64,000 nucleotides of DNA from Anaerolineae bacterium. Its GTDB lineage: Bacteria; Chloroflexota; Anaerolineae; UBA4142; SHND01. The position numbers and the translations under genes were made by a program. The notes beneath the pieces are model-generated. The model was not told the origin of the DNA and did no database searches. It saw only the letters and a list, made by a program, of their open reading frames with translations. Shown here one piece after another: positions 18,147 through 28,038 of this stretch (positions within the stretch are counted from its first letter, which is position 1; each line of letters opens with the position of its first letter). The DNA is taken from assembly GCA_021463195.1 (NCBI GenBank), contig JAJTXZ010000005.1:1-64000 (forward strand), read 5' to 3'.

Positions 18147-19142
18147 ACGCGCGCTGACAACAGGCAAATCCACCATCGTCAACAAGCCCGGTTTTGCCTC
18201 GACCACGCGCCGCGCCGCATTGCCCACAACCGCCGCGGTGGAAATATCGCCGTGAATGCCTTTGACCAATGAATGTAAATTCGGCGTGCCTTCAATCCAA
18301 GCTTCGTCATACGCTTCGGGCGCGTCCACCGCCATCTCCAATTCCAAAATCACCTTGTCATTGCCCGCATACAAGCCGCGTCCGAATTGTCGCACGCCCG
18401 TCACAAAATGCGGTTTGACTGTCACATGGTCGGTCACAATGCGCCGCGTGGCGACAATGGGTTCTATCGTCTCTATGATTTCATCCAGCTGCCAACCTAG
18501 ACCGCGCGCGACCAAGCCAACCGATTCCGCCAAACCCACGTGACGAATTTCGCGTTTCGCCGCCGCGGCGTTGAACGCTTCGACCGTCATGCCCGCGCCG
18601 ATTTTTTGTTGCAACTGCCGCCGTCGCTTCGACGCATCCACAACGCGTTTGACGCGCACGCGCGTCACCGTTTGACACACCGCCGTTAGCGCGACGGGCA
18701 GCGTATCCATCGCGTAACCGGGATTGATGCCCGTGCCGACGACGGTGACGCGATATTGCTTTGCCAGCTTGTTCAATTCATCCGCATCACGCGGATTTTG
18801 GACCCACGGGTTTGATAATTCTTCGCAAGTCGAAACGATATTTTTGCCCGCCTTGATAATTTGCGCCAACTGCGGTTTCACTTGCGTCAAATACGAACCT
18901 GTCGCGTGCAGCGTCAATTCCGCATCTCGCGCCAGCACGCGTCCGGGCTTGTCTGAAATTTTAACGCCAATTTTCTCTGGCAGTCCAATCACCTCGCCCA
19001 CATCTTTGCCAACTTTGTTGGGGTCAAGATCAACCGCGCCGACAAAAACATAGGTCTCGGGCCGCAGCGCCAAGACCCGCGCGCACGCCGCGCCAATCGG
19101 ACCCAACCCATATAAAATCACGCGAATTTTTTTCGCAGCCAT
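18144..19142 (-). CDS. DapB-like NAD(P)-dependent dehydrogenase
   Basis: 332 residues. It has an N-terminal Rossmann fold (VILYGLGPIGAACARVL) of the dihydrodipicolinate-reductase type, and the segment GTGINPGYAMDTLPV. That segment is typical of the 2,4-diaminopentanoate dehydrogenase-like group rather than true DapB of about 250 residues. The substrate is therefore an amino-acid derivative, but its identity is unproven, and no ornithine-fermentation genes are adjacent. ATG 19142 has AGGGAG nine bases upstream; the frame continues upstream as noise. The last codon is a TAA supplied by the terminus of a miniature element, so the C-terminus may have been altered by that insertion. Confidence 0.75.
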   Translation of the reverse strand: MAAKKIRVILYGLGPIGAACARVLALRPETYVFVGAVDLDPNKVGKDVGEVIGLPEKIGVKISDKPGRVLARDAELTLHATGSYLTQVKPQLAQIIKAGKNIVSTCEELSNPWVQNPRDADELNKLAKQYRVTVVGTGINPGYAMDTLPVALTAVCQTVTRVRVKRVVDASKRRRQLQQKIGAGMTVEAFNAAAAKREIRHVGLAESVGLVARGLGWQLDEIIETIEPIVATRRIVTDHVTVKPHFVTGVRQFGRGLYAGNDKVILELEMAVDAPEAYDEAWIEGTPNLHSLVKGIHGDISTAAVVGNAARRVVEAKPGLLTMVDLPVVSAR

Positions 19143-19188
19143 CTTTTTTGCTCCCTGAATTTTAGCGTGGAATGAGCGCGCGCGGCAC

Positions 19189-19220
19189 AAAAAACGAGTC
19201 GTCCCAAGACAACGACTCGT
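19189..19220 (-). terminator. Intrinsic terminator after MBL hydrolase
   Basis: A 9-bp stem (19194-19202 with 19212-19220) followed on the minus strand by TTTTTT. It ends the MBL-fold gene transcript just before the DapB-like gene. Confidence 0.85.
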
Positions 19221-19252
19221 CAAGTTTACACAGCGCCGACGCGAACAAGCTT

Positions 19253-20095
19253 TTAATTGCGCGGCTTGGCGGTTAACGTTTGATAAATCCGCTGCACATT
19301 GTCCTTGTGCAATTTACGCACGACGCCATCGAGCAAAATCGGCGTGCCGCCGCACGATTCCAGCGTAATATCCGCCAATTTTTCTTTGCTCGTGCGCGTG
19401 GCGACTTTGGCTTTGACGCGATCGTAAATGCAATTTAGATACGCGATTTGCGCGTCAATCGATTCGTCAATCTCGCCCTTGAGCAAAACATCGCCATGCC
19501 CCTGCACGATATTTTCGACATTCATCTCTTTGATTTGATTTAGCGTATTGATGAGAACTTCGCGGTCGCCCCAATAAATGTGCGGCAACGCCATCACCGC
19601 GTCGCCCGCGTACAAAATCTTTTCGCCTTCGATGTAAATGCCGACGCCATCCAACGTGTGGCCCGGCAGCGGCATCAAGCGCAGCACGCGGTCGCCGAGA
19701 TGAAACGTCATTTTGTCCGGAAACGTCAGATTCGGCAGCCGCAGCGTGACCTCCGCCAATTCAGGCGTGGACTGTTTCGCCTCATTCAAATTCTTTTCGC
19801 CTGACTTGCGTAAAATTTCGCGGCAGCGTTCGCTCGAAATAATATCGGCTTCGGTGAAAAGATAATTGCCGTATACGTGGTCGGCATGATAGTGCGTATT
19901 GATAACATAGCGAATGCCGCGCTTGCTCTTGGCCACCTCGCGCAAAAAATCAATCATTTCGCGCGTCTCGCGCGGGAACGGCAAGGTGTCAATCACAATC
20001 GTGCCTTCATCGGTCACAATCGCGCCCGCCGTGACTTGGGCATACATTTCGCTCTGGAAAATATAAATATCGTCGGTGACGCGTTCTTTACGCAT
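19253..20095 (-). CDS. Metallo-beta-lactamase-fold hydrolase
   Basis: 280 residues. The metal motif THYHADH (His68, His70, Asp72, His73) and later histidines in LPGHTLDG and GHGD complete a binuclear zinc site. No signal peptide is seen, so it acts in the cytoplasm. The overall pattern resembles the SoxH/quinoprotein-relay or generic hydrolase branch. I cannot name a substrate. AGGATC lies six bases before ATG 20095. An inverted repeat CGCTCAC...GTGAGCG (20118-20140) lies just upstream and could be an operator; TTGACA-like boxes are found between 20180 and 20200 on this strand. It has its own terminator. Confidence 0.8.
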   Translation of the reverse strand: MRKERVTDDIYIFQSEMYAQVTAGAIVTDEGTIVIDTLPFPRETREMIDFLREVAKSKRGIRYVINTHYHADHVYGNYLFTEADIISSERCREILRKSGEKNLNEAKQSTPELAEVTLRLPNLTFPDKMTFHLGDRVLRLMPLPGHTLDGVGIYIEGEKILYAGDAVMALPHIYWGDREVLINTLNQIKEMNVENIVQGHGDVLLKGEIDESIDAQIAYLNCIYDRVKAKVATRTSKEKLADITLESCGGTPILLDGVVRKLHKDNVQRIYQTLTAKPRN

Positions 20096-20204
20096 TTCGG
20101 ATCCTGTTTACATTGTTCGCTCACATAATGCGCGTGAGCGCAAGAACGTTAAATTGATAACAAAAGCTTAACATAGCGCAGTCAAGTTTGTCAAGGGCAT
20201 TTTT

Positions 20205-20231
20205 TTGCGCGCGCGGCAGCCACAGTATAAT
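20205..20231 (+). promoter_or_regulatory. Promoter of SET-domain gene
   Basis: TATAAT at 20226-20231, with TTGCGC at 20205-20210 (15-base spacer) or TTTTGC two bases earlier (17-base spacer). The start would be near 20238, about 20 bases before the ATG. Confidence 0.45.
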
Positions 20232-20258
20232 AGGCGTATCGCGTTTACGGAGCTTGAC

Positions 20259-20801
20259 ATGACCGATTCTATTTCCAAATATTCGTGGTTGTCTCCCAAA
20301 TGCGTCGCGCGCCGTTTGGCGAATGGTCAGCGCGGCATCTTTGCGGTCACGCCCATCGCGGCGGGCGAAATCCTTTCTGTTTGGGGCGGCGAAATCATGA
20401 CGCGCGCCCAAGTCGCGGAGATGCCCGAACAAGCTCAACATTACGCCACCCAAGTCGCAGAAGATTTTTATCTCGGCGGCATCAGCGCGGACGATGCCGA
20501 TTATTTCAATCACTCGTGCGCGCCCAACGCGGGCATGCAAGGTCAAATCATTCTCGTGGCGATGCGCGACATTGCGCCGAACGAACAAGTCTGTTTCGAT
20601 TACGCCATGACCGACGGCAGCGCGTATGATGAATTCGAATGTGAATGCGGCGCGCCGCATTGTCGCAAACGCGTAACAGGCGACGATTGGCAAATTCCCG
20701 AATTGTGGGAAAAATATCGCGGTTATTTCATGCCCTATCTGCAAAAACGCATTGACGCGCGGCGCGCCGCCGCACGCGCGCAAAAAAATCCGCCTCGCTA
20801 A
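20259..20801 (+). CDS. SET-domain protein (putative lysine methyltransferase)
   Basis: 180 residues. The SET core is visible: GIFAVTPIAAGE at the start, DYFNHSCAPNAGM with the catalytic pseudoknot NHSC, FDYAM, and a post-SET cysteine cluster CECGAPHCRKR. SET enzymes transfer methyl groups from SAM to protein lysines. The bacterial substrate is unknown. CGGAG lies eight bases before ATG 20259, with a fair promoter upstream. The stop codon sits in the loop of a strong terminator, so the gene is monocistronic. A second, shorter SET protein is encoded at 38008-38352. Confidence 0.88.
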   Translation: MTDSISKYSWLSPKCVARRLANGQRGIFAVTPIAAGEILSVWGGEIMTRAQVAEMPEQAQHYATQVAEDFYLGGISADDADYFNHSCAPNAGMQGQIILVAMRDIAPNEQVCFDYAMTDGSAYDEFECECGAPHCRKRVTGDDWQIPELWEKYRGYFMPYLQKRIDARRAAARAQKNPPR

Positions 20802-20819
20802 AAGGCGGATTTTTATTTT
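20782..20819. terminator. Bidirectional intrinsic terminator
   Basis: An 8-bp GC-rich stem (20788-20795 with 20803-20810) between an A-run and a T-run. It ends the SET gene on the plus strand and could end the 6S RNA precursor on the minus strand. Confidence 0.85.
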
Positions 20820-20824
20820 CGAAA

Positions 20825-21002
20825 ACGCCCCACTGCGCCGTGTGCGATTAGGTTGTGAACCCGCTTAAGCAGGTGTGGGTAACCTAGACCCTTCCAAAGT
20901 TGCGCCGCTCGAAAGCGACTCAAGCATTGTCAGCGGAAACCGGCTCCCGTATGAAACGTGTTGGCTCAAACTCCACACTCACATCACGTACACCGCAGGG
21001 CT
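20825..21002 (-). ncRNA. ssrS: Probable 6S RNA
   Basis: About 178 bases that fold as a long rod. Its ends pair (GCCCTGC with GCAG/GGGC, then GTACGTGAT with ATCGCACAC). Inside, TGAGCC followed by TTTCATAC matches an E. coli 6S segment, and GGTTAC...CCTGC follows in the 3' half. The length fits 6S. A near-consensus promoter places the start exactly at the closing stem, and a terminator lies about 10 bases beyond the end. 6S binds housekeeping RNA polymerase in stationary phase. An Rfam covariance search is needed for proof. Confidence 0.6.
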
Positions 21003-21008
21003 GCCAAA

Positions 21009-21036
21009 ATGTTAGCACATTCTATTTTCGTGTCAA
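21009..21036 (-). promoter_or_regulatory. Promoter of probable 6S RNA
   Basis: On the minus strand, TTGACA (21031-21036), a 16-base spacer and TAACAT (21009-21014). It lies in the metA 3' gap and points into the structured RNA, predicting a start near 21002. Confidence 0.65.
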
Positions 21037-21098
21037 GCGACGCGCCTCGGCGAAATGCGCGCCAAATTTTGCAAGCGCGGCTCGCTTGCGCGCTGACG

Positions 21099-22046
21099 CT
21101 ACACGCCGAACGGCGCAAACATTTTTTTCACTGGAATATCTTCGACATCGTACGGCGTCTCTTGATACACGTGATAGTTCAACCAATTTGTGTACAACAA
21201 ATTCGCGTGACCTCGCCAACGCACTTGCGGCGGCTGCGTCGGATCATCGTGCGGATAATAATTCATCGGCACCTGAATCGGCAGCCCTTTGGATATATCG
21301 CGGTCATATTCCGCTTTCAATGTCAACGGGTCATATTCCGAATGTCCGGTGATATAAATATTTCGTTCATCGGCGGACGCGACCATATACACGCCCGCGG
21401 CTTGAGATACCGCGAGCAATTTCAAATCCGCGACCCGCGCGACATCGTCCGCGCGAATTTCGGTATGCCGCGAATGCGGCGCGAGAAATTCATCGTCAAA
21501 ACCGCGCAAAATTTTTTCGCCGCGACTCAACACTTGATGCGGAAACACGCCAAACATTTTGCGGTCCAATGGATATTTTGGAATCCCATAGCGGTGATAC
21601 AACCCGGCTTGCGCGCCCCAACAAATATGAAAGGTCGAAAATACATTCGTCTCGGCCCAATCCATAATAGCTTGCAGCTCGCGCCAATAATCCACTTGCT
21701 CAAAAGGAATTTGCTCCACTGGCGCGCCCGTAATCACCAAACCGTCAAATTTGCGGTCGCGCACTTGGTCGAACGTCTGATAATGCGCGAGCAAATGTTC
21801 CTGCGATGTATTTTTCGACGCATGCGAATCGGTTCGCAGCAGCGTAATTTCCACTTGCAGCGGCGAATTGCCGAGCAAGCGCAGCAACTGCGTTTCAGTC
21901 GCGATTTTAGTCGGCATCAAATTCAAAATCGCCACTTGCAGCGCGCGAATATCTTGTTGCAGCGCGCGGTCTTCGCCCATGACAAAAATCCCCTCGCTTT
22001 CGAGGATTTTGCGCGCCGGCAATGTTTCAGGAATTTTAACTGGCAT
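21099..22046 (-). CDS. metA: Homoserine O-acyltransferase MetA (predicted acetyl-specific)
   Basis: 315 residues, cytoplasmic, first committed step of methionine synthesis. Catalytic Cys142 (HICWGAQAG), His235 and Glu237 (ITGHSEYD) sit at canonical positions. Residue 111 is Glu (GAPVE). Gly at this position goes with succinyl-CoA and Glu with acetyl-CoA in characterised MetA enzymes, so the product should be O-acetylhomoserine. That fits the adjacent MetY. ATG 22046 is where family homology starts; the frame extends 54 codons upstream without homology. No good ribosome site is seen. It lies 134 bases downstream of metY on the same strand, with a GC-rich hairpin between the two genes. Confidence 0.94.
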   Translation of the reverse strand: MPVKIPETLPARKILESEGIFVMGEDRALQQDIRALQVAILNLMPTKIATETQLLRLLGNSPLQVEITLLRTDSHASKNTSQEHLLAHYQTFDQVRDRKFDGLVITGAPVEQIPFEQVDYWRELQAIMDWAETNVFSTFHICWGAQAGLYHRYGIPKYPLDRKMFGVFPHQVLSRGEKILRGFDDEFLAPHSRHTEIRADDVARVADLKLLAVSQAAGVYMVASADERNIYITGHSEYDPLTLKAEYDRDISKGLPIQVPMNYYPHDDPTQPPQVRWRGHANLLYTNWLNYHVYQETPYDVEDIPVKKMFAPFGV

Positions 22047-22180
22047 AACCAAAAGTGACGCAAGGCGCGTGACGTTTGGGGCGTTACGCGCCGCGCGTAA
22101 AAGAGCTTGTAGTTGGGCGCGCCAGCGACATTGCCGCGCGCCCAATTTCATCAAACCGCAACATACATTCTCTGCGTTGA

Positions 22181-23509
<1,329 letters not shown>

Positions 23510-23536
23510 TCAACGGAATATTGCGGTACAAAACAA

Positions 23537-23662
23537 AACGGCTAACTACCCACCGCGCGTCTTTGATCGCGGGAGTGACAGGCAACACGAAAACGTGCAA
23601 CGACCAAGTCGTTCCATCGGATTCGCGGGGTACTGTTTGCTGCCTGCCGGTAGTTAGCCGTT
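23537..23662 (-). ncRNA. Candidate structured RNA in the metY leader
   Basis: A perfect 14-bp closing helix (23537-23550 with 23649-23662) encloses a 6-bp helix (23579-23584 with 23641-23646) and two small hairpins (CACG-AAAA-CGTG at 23586-23597, AACGAC-CAA-GTCGTT at 23599-23613, written on the plus strand). On the minus strand the closing helix runs into TTTTGTTTTG. The 9-mer CGGAATATT flanks it at 23514 and 23680. The rest of the 23462-23909 gap shows nothing coding, only a weak minus-strand TTGACG/CATTAT pair near 23810-23840. Confidence 0.5.
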
Positions 23663-23909
23663 ATTCGCTCGCTGTCGAGCGGAATATTTTTTTAACGCAA
23701 GGCGCGGCGCAACCTACAGTCCCCGCCCGTTACAGATGCATGAAAAACGCATAATCAAGCTGCCATTCGTTCGCGTGACGGTAACGCGCGATTTGTGTTT
23801 CGATATTCAAATAATGATTCAAACATCAAAAGCGTCAAACCGCCGCGTGCGTCACGCGTCTTGAATCAAATGTAAATTGTTGCGGATTGTAATGAATCCG
23901 CGCCGCTTG

Positions 23910-25691
23910 TCAAATCTTGGACTGCGCTGGCGGCGGCGCGATTTGCAAATGCAAAAGGCGCAGTTGGTCCGCGTCCACCTCGCTCGGCGCGTGCATCATC
24001 AAATCTTGCGCTTGCTGATTTTTCGGAAACGCGATCACATCGCGAATATTGTCCTCGCCGCAGAGAATCGCCACAAAGCGGTCAATCCCCGGCGCCATTC
24101 CGCCATGCGGCGGCGCGCCAAATTCAAACGCTTCGAGCATGTGACCAAAACGCGCCTGCTGCCGCGCCGCGTCAATTTTCAATAGCGAAAAAATCTTGGC
24201 TTGCAATTCGCGGCTGTGAATGCGGATACTGCCGCTCGCCAATTCATAACCGTTGCACACCATATCGTAACTATTGGCGCGCACCGCGCCCGGATCGCTA
24301 TCAAGCAACGGCATATCCGACGGTTTGGGCGAAGTAAAGGGATGATGCGCGGCGTCCCAACGCTTTTCATCCGCGTTCCACTCAAACATCGGAAAATCAA
24401 TCACCCACGCGAACGCGAGCGCGTTCACGTCCGCGAGTTTTAGGCGCGCCCCCATCTCTTTGCGCAGCGCGCCCAACGCTTCCGCGACAACTCGAGCCGA
24501 GTCCGCGACAAACAAAAGCAAATCGCCCGTCTGCCCGTCAAGACGTTCGATATACGCCTGCTGCTCTGACGCGGGCATGTGTTTACTTGCCGAAGAATGC
24601 GCGCCATCCGCTTTAAGCGCAATCGTAACCGCGCCTTTCGCGCCCTTGCTTTTTACCAAATCAATCAACGCATCCAGTTCGCGGCGCGAATATTCGGCGC
24701 AGCTTGGAATGCGAATGCCTTTGACCTGTCCGCCTGCAGCTAGCGCGTTTTTGAACACCGCGAATTGCGATTGCGCGGCAAGGTCGCTCACATCGGTCAA
24801 CCGCATGCCAAAACGCAAATCGGGTTTGTCGCTCCCGTAATGCGCCATCGCTTCGTCAAAAGTCAACCGCGGCCACGGCGTTTCCATTTTGCGTTCGGGC
24901 GCGAGCGCATGAATCAAATCGGTGAACAACGCTTCGACCAAATTTAAAACGTCTTCCTGTTCCACAAACGCCATTTCCAAATCGAGCTGCGTAAATTCGG
25001 GTTGACGGTCGGCGCGCAAATCTTCATCGCGCATACAACGCGCGATTTGAAAATAACGTTCATAGCCCGCGACCATCAGCAGCTGCTTGAACTGCTGCGG
25101 CGATTGCGGCAGCGCGTAAAATTTGCCCGGCTGCATTCGGCTCGGCACCAGATAATCGCGCGCGCCTTCCGGCGTGCTGGCTGTAATCATCGGCGTCTCG
25201 ATTTCAATAAAACCGCGCGCGTCCAACCAATCGCGCATAAATTTGATGACTCGATGACGCAGCGCCAAATTTTGCTGTAACCGTTCGCGACGCAAATCGA
25301 GATAGCGATACGTCAAGCGCAGCGTTTCGTCCACGTCTTCATTTTTGTTGATTACGAACGGCGGCGTCTTGGCGGCATTCAAAATTCGCGCCTCCGTCAC
25401 ATATACTTCGATTTCGCCCGTTGCGAGATTGGGATTCTCTTGACCCGCCGGACGTTTTTCGACTTGGCCCGTCACCTGCAAAACATATTCGTTCCGCGCC
25501 TCGCTGCCCACGCGATGCGCGTCGGGCGCAGTTTGAGGGTTAAACACAATTTGCGTCAAACCAAAGCGGTCGCGTAAATCAATAAAAATCAAACCGCCAT
25601 GGTCGCGGCGGCGATGCACCCAGCCCGCGAGCGTCACCGTTTTACCCGCATCCAGCGCGGTCAATTCTCCGCATGTTTTTGTTTTATACAT
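23910..25691 (-). CDS. aspS: Aspartyl-tRNA synthetase (bacterial type)
   Basis: 593 residues, a class II synthetase. An N-terminal OB anticodon-binding domain ([22 protein letters not shown]) is followed by the catalytic core with motif 2 ([21 protein letters not shown]), split by the bacterial GAD insertion (about 290-410). Motif 3, [27 protein letters not shown], is near the end. Whether it also charges tRNA-Asn cannot be told from sequence alone. ATG 25691 is the family start; an in-frame extension upstream overlaps the protease gene and shows no homology. It lies 59 bases after the site-2 protease gene on the same strand. Confidence 0.96.
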   Translation of the reverse strand: MYKTKTCGELTALDAGKTVTLAGWVHRRRDHGGLIFIDLRDRFGLTQIVFNPQTAPDAHRVGSEARNEYVLQVTGQVEKRPAGQENPNLATGEIEVYVTEARILNAAKTPPFVINKNEDVDETLRLTYRYLDLRRERLQQNLALRHRVIKFMRDWLDARGFIEIETPMITASTPEGARDYLVPSRMQPGKFYALPQSPQQFKQLLMVAGYERYFQIARCMRDEDLRADRQPEFTQLDLEMAFVEQEDVLNLVEALFTDLIHALAPERKMETPWPRLTFDEAMAHYGSDKPDLRFGMRLTDVSDLAAQSQFAVFKNALAAGGQVKGIRIPSCAEYSRRELDALIDLVKSKGAKGAVTIALKADGAHSSASKHMPASEQQAYIERLDGQTGDLLLFVADSARVVAEALGALRKEMGARLKLADVNALAFAWVIDFPMFEWNADEKRWDAAHHPFTSPKPSDMPLLDSDPGAVRANSYDMVCNGYELASGSIRIHSRELQAKIFSLLKIDAARQQARFGHMLEAFEFGAPPHGGMAPGIDRFVAILCGEDNIRDVIAFPKNQQAQDLMMHAPSEVDADQLRLLHLQIAPPPAQSKI

Positions 25692-25750
25692 AATCGCCTG
25701 TGTACAAGAGTATGAAACCGAATTATAAGCGGATTGGTATCCGTCACAAA

Positions 25751-26461
25751 TTAGCGCAGCTGCAAACACATGTCCGGCGTGCCAAAACCGACCAGCACGC
25801 GCCACGCGCCGCAAATCGGTCTGGTCAAAAGCATGGACAAAATCTGCCCGTTGTTGAAATAAATATCCAGCAACACCAAACCCATGACGCCAAGCGCCGC
25901 AATCAATTCGTAGCGCGCGTACACCCAATACCATTTATCGGGCAAAAAAATCTGCCATAAACGCGAACCATCCAACGGCGCGAGCGGTATCAGATTAAAA
26001 AACATCAGCGCTAAATTGAGAATGATGAACGTCTCGAGAAAATAGCCGGGCGAAAAATAAAGATTTTGTCCGGCGAAACTAAAGACCCTTTGCGGATTAA
26101 AGGTGAACCAATGCGTTCGCAACAATAGCGCCCCCAGCGCGGCGAGAAACAAATTGGAAAGCGGTCCCGCAATCGCGACGAGCGCCATGCCGATTTTGGC
26201 GTTCGGGCGTAATTTCGTCGCGTCAATTTGCACCGGCTTGCCCCACCCAACGCCCACAAACAACATCATCAACGAACCCATCGGATCGAGGTGACGCAAT
26301 GGATTGAGCGAAACGCGCCCCATCTTTTGCGGCGTATCATCGCCCAATTTCAATGCCGTCCACGCGTGACTCGCCTCGTGAAAGGTCAATGAAAACACCA
26401 ACACGCTCAACAGATAAATGACCACATCTACAAGCGGCACGCCCTGTAACCGAAATAACAT
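25751..26461 (-). CDS. Site-2 protease family membrane metalloprotease (M50)
   Basis: 236 residues. Zinc motif HEASH (His28, Glu29, His32) lies in the first membrane helix, and LAPLDGSR (Asp164) supplies the third ligand. About five hydrophobic segments are visible. It has no PDZ or CBS domain and matches the short Rip/YwhC-like branch of intramembrane proteases, whose substrates are mostly unknown. AAGGGAT lies four bases before ATG 26461. The gene sits between the ABC ATPase and aspS on the same strand, spaced 79 and 59 bases, so it may be part of one transcript. Confidence 0.9.
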   Translation of the reverse strand: MLFRLQGVPLVDVVIYLLSVLVFSLTFHEASHAWTALKLGDDTPQKMGRVSLNPLRHLDPMGSLMMLFVGVGWGKPVQIDATKLRPNAKIGMALVAIAGPLSNLFLAALGALLLRTHWFTFNPQRVFSFAGQNLYFSPGYFLETFIILNLALMFFNLIPLAPLDGSRLWQIFLPDKWYWVYARYELIAALGVMGLVLLDIYFNNGQILSMLLTRPICGAWRVLVGFGTPDMCLQLR

Positions 26462-26540
26462 CTTTATCCCTTCGTGGTTCCGATATCTTGGCCAACGGTT
26501 TTCAAACTTGCTTGAAAACCTAAAATTAAAAAAGCGAAAA

Positions 26541-27218
26541 TTATTCGCCGACGATTTCGCCATCGCGCATCAAAATTATACGGTGCGCCGCGCGCGCCAA
26601 ATTGGCTTCGTGCGTAATCAACAAAATCGTCTTGCCCGCGTCCGCCAATTCGCGCAACAGCGCGATAATACTTGCCGCGTTCGCCGTATCCAAATTGCCG
26701 GTCGGTTCATCCGCCAACAAAATCGGCGGGTCATTGACTAACGCGCGCGCCAGCGCCACGCGCTGCTGTTCGCCGCCCGAAAGTTCCGAAGGCAGCTGCT
26801 CCATGCGCGCGCCCAAGCCAACACGTTCCAACATCGCTTGCGCGCGCGGACGCCGCCCGCGCGCCGCATCGCCGCGCAGTTCCATCGGCAGCGTCACATT
26901 TTCCAGCGCCGTCAGCGTCGGCAAAAGTTGAAAAAATTGAAAGACGATGCCGATATGATTGCGCCGCCATTTCGCCAACGCGTTTTCGCTCAACGTATCA
27001 ATCCGCGCGCCGTCCACCCACATCTGCCCGCTCGTCGGCTTGTCAATCCCGCCGACCAGATTCAACAGCGTTGATTTGCCGCTGCCGCTCGGACCGACCA
27101 CCGCCACAAATTCGCCGCGCCTGATTTGCGCCGAAACCGCGCGCAACGCGTACAACATGCGCGCCCCAATCGTGTACACACGCGTCACATTTTGCGCGTC
27201 AATCATCACATCCGTCAT
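26541..27218 (-). CDS. ABC transporter ATPase, LolD/MacB type
   Basis: 225 residues. Walker A GPSGSGKST (42-50), Q-loop VFQFFQLLPTLTALENV, signature LSGGEQQRVALARAL, Walker B ILLADEPTGNLD and the switch His are intact. The EPTGNLD and length are typical of the LolD/FtsE/MacB branch that drives mechanotransmission or lipoprotein handling rather than import. No cognate FtsX/MacB-like permease is adjacent, so the partner must be elsewhere. AAGGTGAT lies upstream of ATG 27218. It is divergent from scpA; the two starts are only 52 bases apart and the scpA promoter lies in that gap. Confidence 0.9.
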   Translation of the reverse strand: MTDVMIDAQNVTRVYTIGARMLYALRAVSAQIRRGEFVAVVGPSGSGKSTLLNLVGGIDKPTSGQMWVDGARIDTLSENALAKWRRNHIGIVFQFFQLLPTLTALENVTLPMELRGDAARGRRPRAQAMLERVGLGARMEQLPSELSGGEQQRVALARALVNDPPILLADEPTGNLDTANAASIIALLRELADAGKTILLITHEANLARAAHRIILMRDGEIVGE

Positions 27219-27231
27219 TTACGCCATCACC

Positions 27232-27260
27232 TTGTCATTCCGCTGCATCGCCAATATAAT
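27232..27260 (+). promoter_or_regulatory. Promoter of scpA
   Basis: TTGTCA (27232-27237), a 17-base spacer and TATAAT (27255-27260). The start should be near 27267, four bases before the ATG, so the mRNA would be essentially leaderless. Confidence 0.75.
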
Positions 27261-27270
27261 CGCGCCTCAT

Positions 27271-28038
27271 ATGGAAGATTATTCCATTCGCCTGCCCGAA
27301 TTCGAAGGGCCCCTCGATTTGCTTTTGCAAATGATCGAACGCGCCGAGCTCGACATTACGCGCGTATCGCTCGCGCAGGTCGCTGACCAATATCTCGAAT
27401 TCGTCAGCAAACCCGGCTTGATTGAATTGTCCGCGCTCGCCGATTATCTCGTGCTGGCGGCGCGACTCATTCTCATCAAATCACGCTCGCTCTTGCCGCG
27501 CGTCGAACAAGAACCGGAAACCGAAATCGAAGATTCGGCGGAAGCGTTAGCGCGCCAGCTGCGCGAATACAAAATGTTCAAACAGATTGCGACGCAGCTG
27601 CGCGCGCGCGAACAACAAAACGTGCATGTCTATCCGCGACGCGCGCCCACGCCCAAACCCACTGTCACGCATCCGACCAAAATCGCGGGACTGACTTACA
27701 AAACCTTGTTCAACGCGCTCAAACGCGGTCTCAAAGACAATCCAACCCTGCCAACCGGCGCCATCATCGAGCCGTTAAAAATCTCGATTCATCATCGCAT
27801 CGCGCGTATCCGCGAACTGACGACGCGACAAACGCGCGTGCCGTTTACCGAGCTTTTGGCGGAAGCGACCTCGCGCGTCGAAATCATTGTCACATTCCTG
27901 GCGATTCTGGAATCGCTCAAACGCAAGTTGATTTTTGTGGCGCAAGACGATCTATTTGGCGAAATTTATCTCTTGCCGCGCGACGAAACAAACGCGAACG
28001 TCCCAACGCTGCAAGAACTCGAAGACGATTTCGCCTAA
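27271..28038 (+). CDS. scpA: Segregation and condensation protein A
   Basis: 255 residues, the kleisin that joins Smc heads and binds ScpB in the bacterial condensin. The N-terminal YSIRLPEFEGPLDLLLQMIER and the LSALADYLVLAARLILIKSRSLLP helix are diagnostic. A C-terminal winged helix carries the RVEIIVTFLAILESLKRK segment. ATG 27271 has no Shine-Dalgarno, but a strong promoter ends ten bases upstream, so a leaderless message is likely. The scpB gene is not adjacent; it lies 10 kb away on the other strand. The stop overlaps the stop of the convergent glycosyltransferase gene by a few bases. Confidence 0.93.
   Translation: MEDYSIRLPEFEGPLDLLLQMIERAELDITRVSLAQVADQYLEFVSKPGLIELSALADYLVLAARLILIKSRSLLPRVEQEPETEIEDSAEALARQLREYKMFKQIATQLRAREQQNVHVYPRRAPTPKPTVTHPTKIAGLTYKTLFNALKRGLKDNPTLPTGAIIEPLKISIHHRIARIRELTTRQTRVPFTELLAEATSRVEIIVTFLAILESLKRKLIFVAQDDLFGEIYLLPRDETNANVPTLQELEDDFA

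Noticed and set aside
20958-22058. Plus-strand open frame of 366 codons opposite metA
   Set aside because: MetA on the minus strand has all catalytic residues; the plus frame is His/Arg-rich shadow.
23514-23688. Transposon insertion with target duplication at metY leader
   Set aside because: The 9-base direct repeats are not adjacent to the inverted repeats, so this cannot be claimed and is only mentioned as an alternative.
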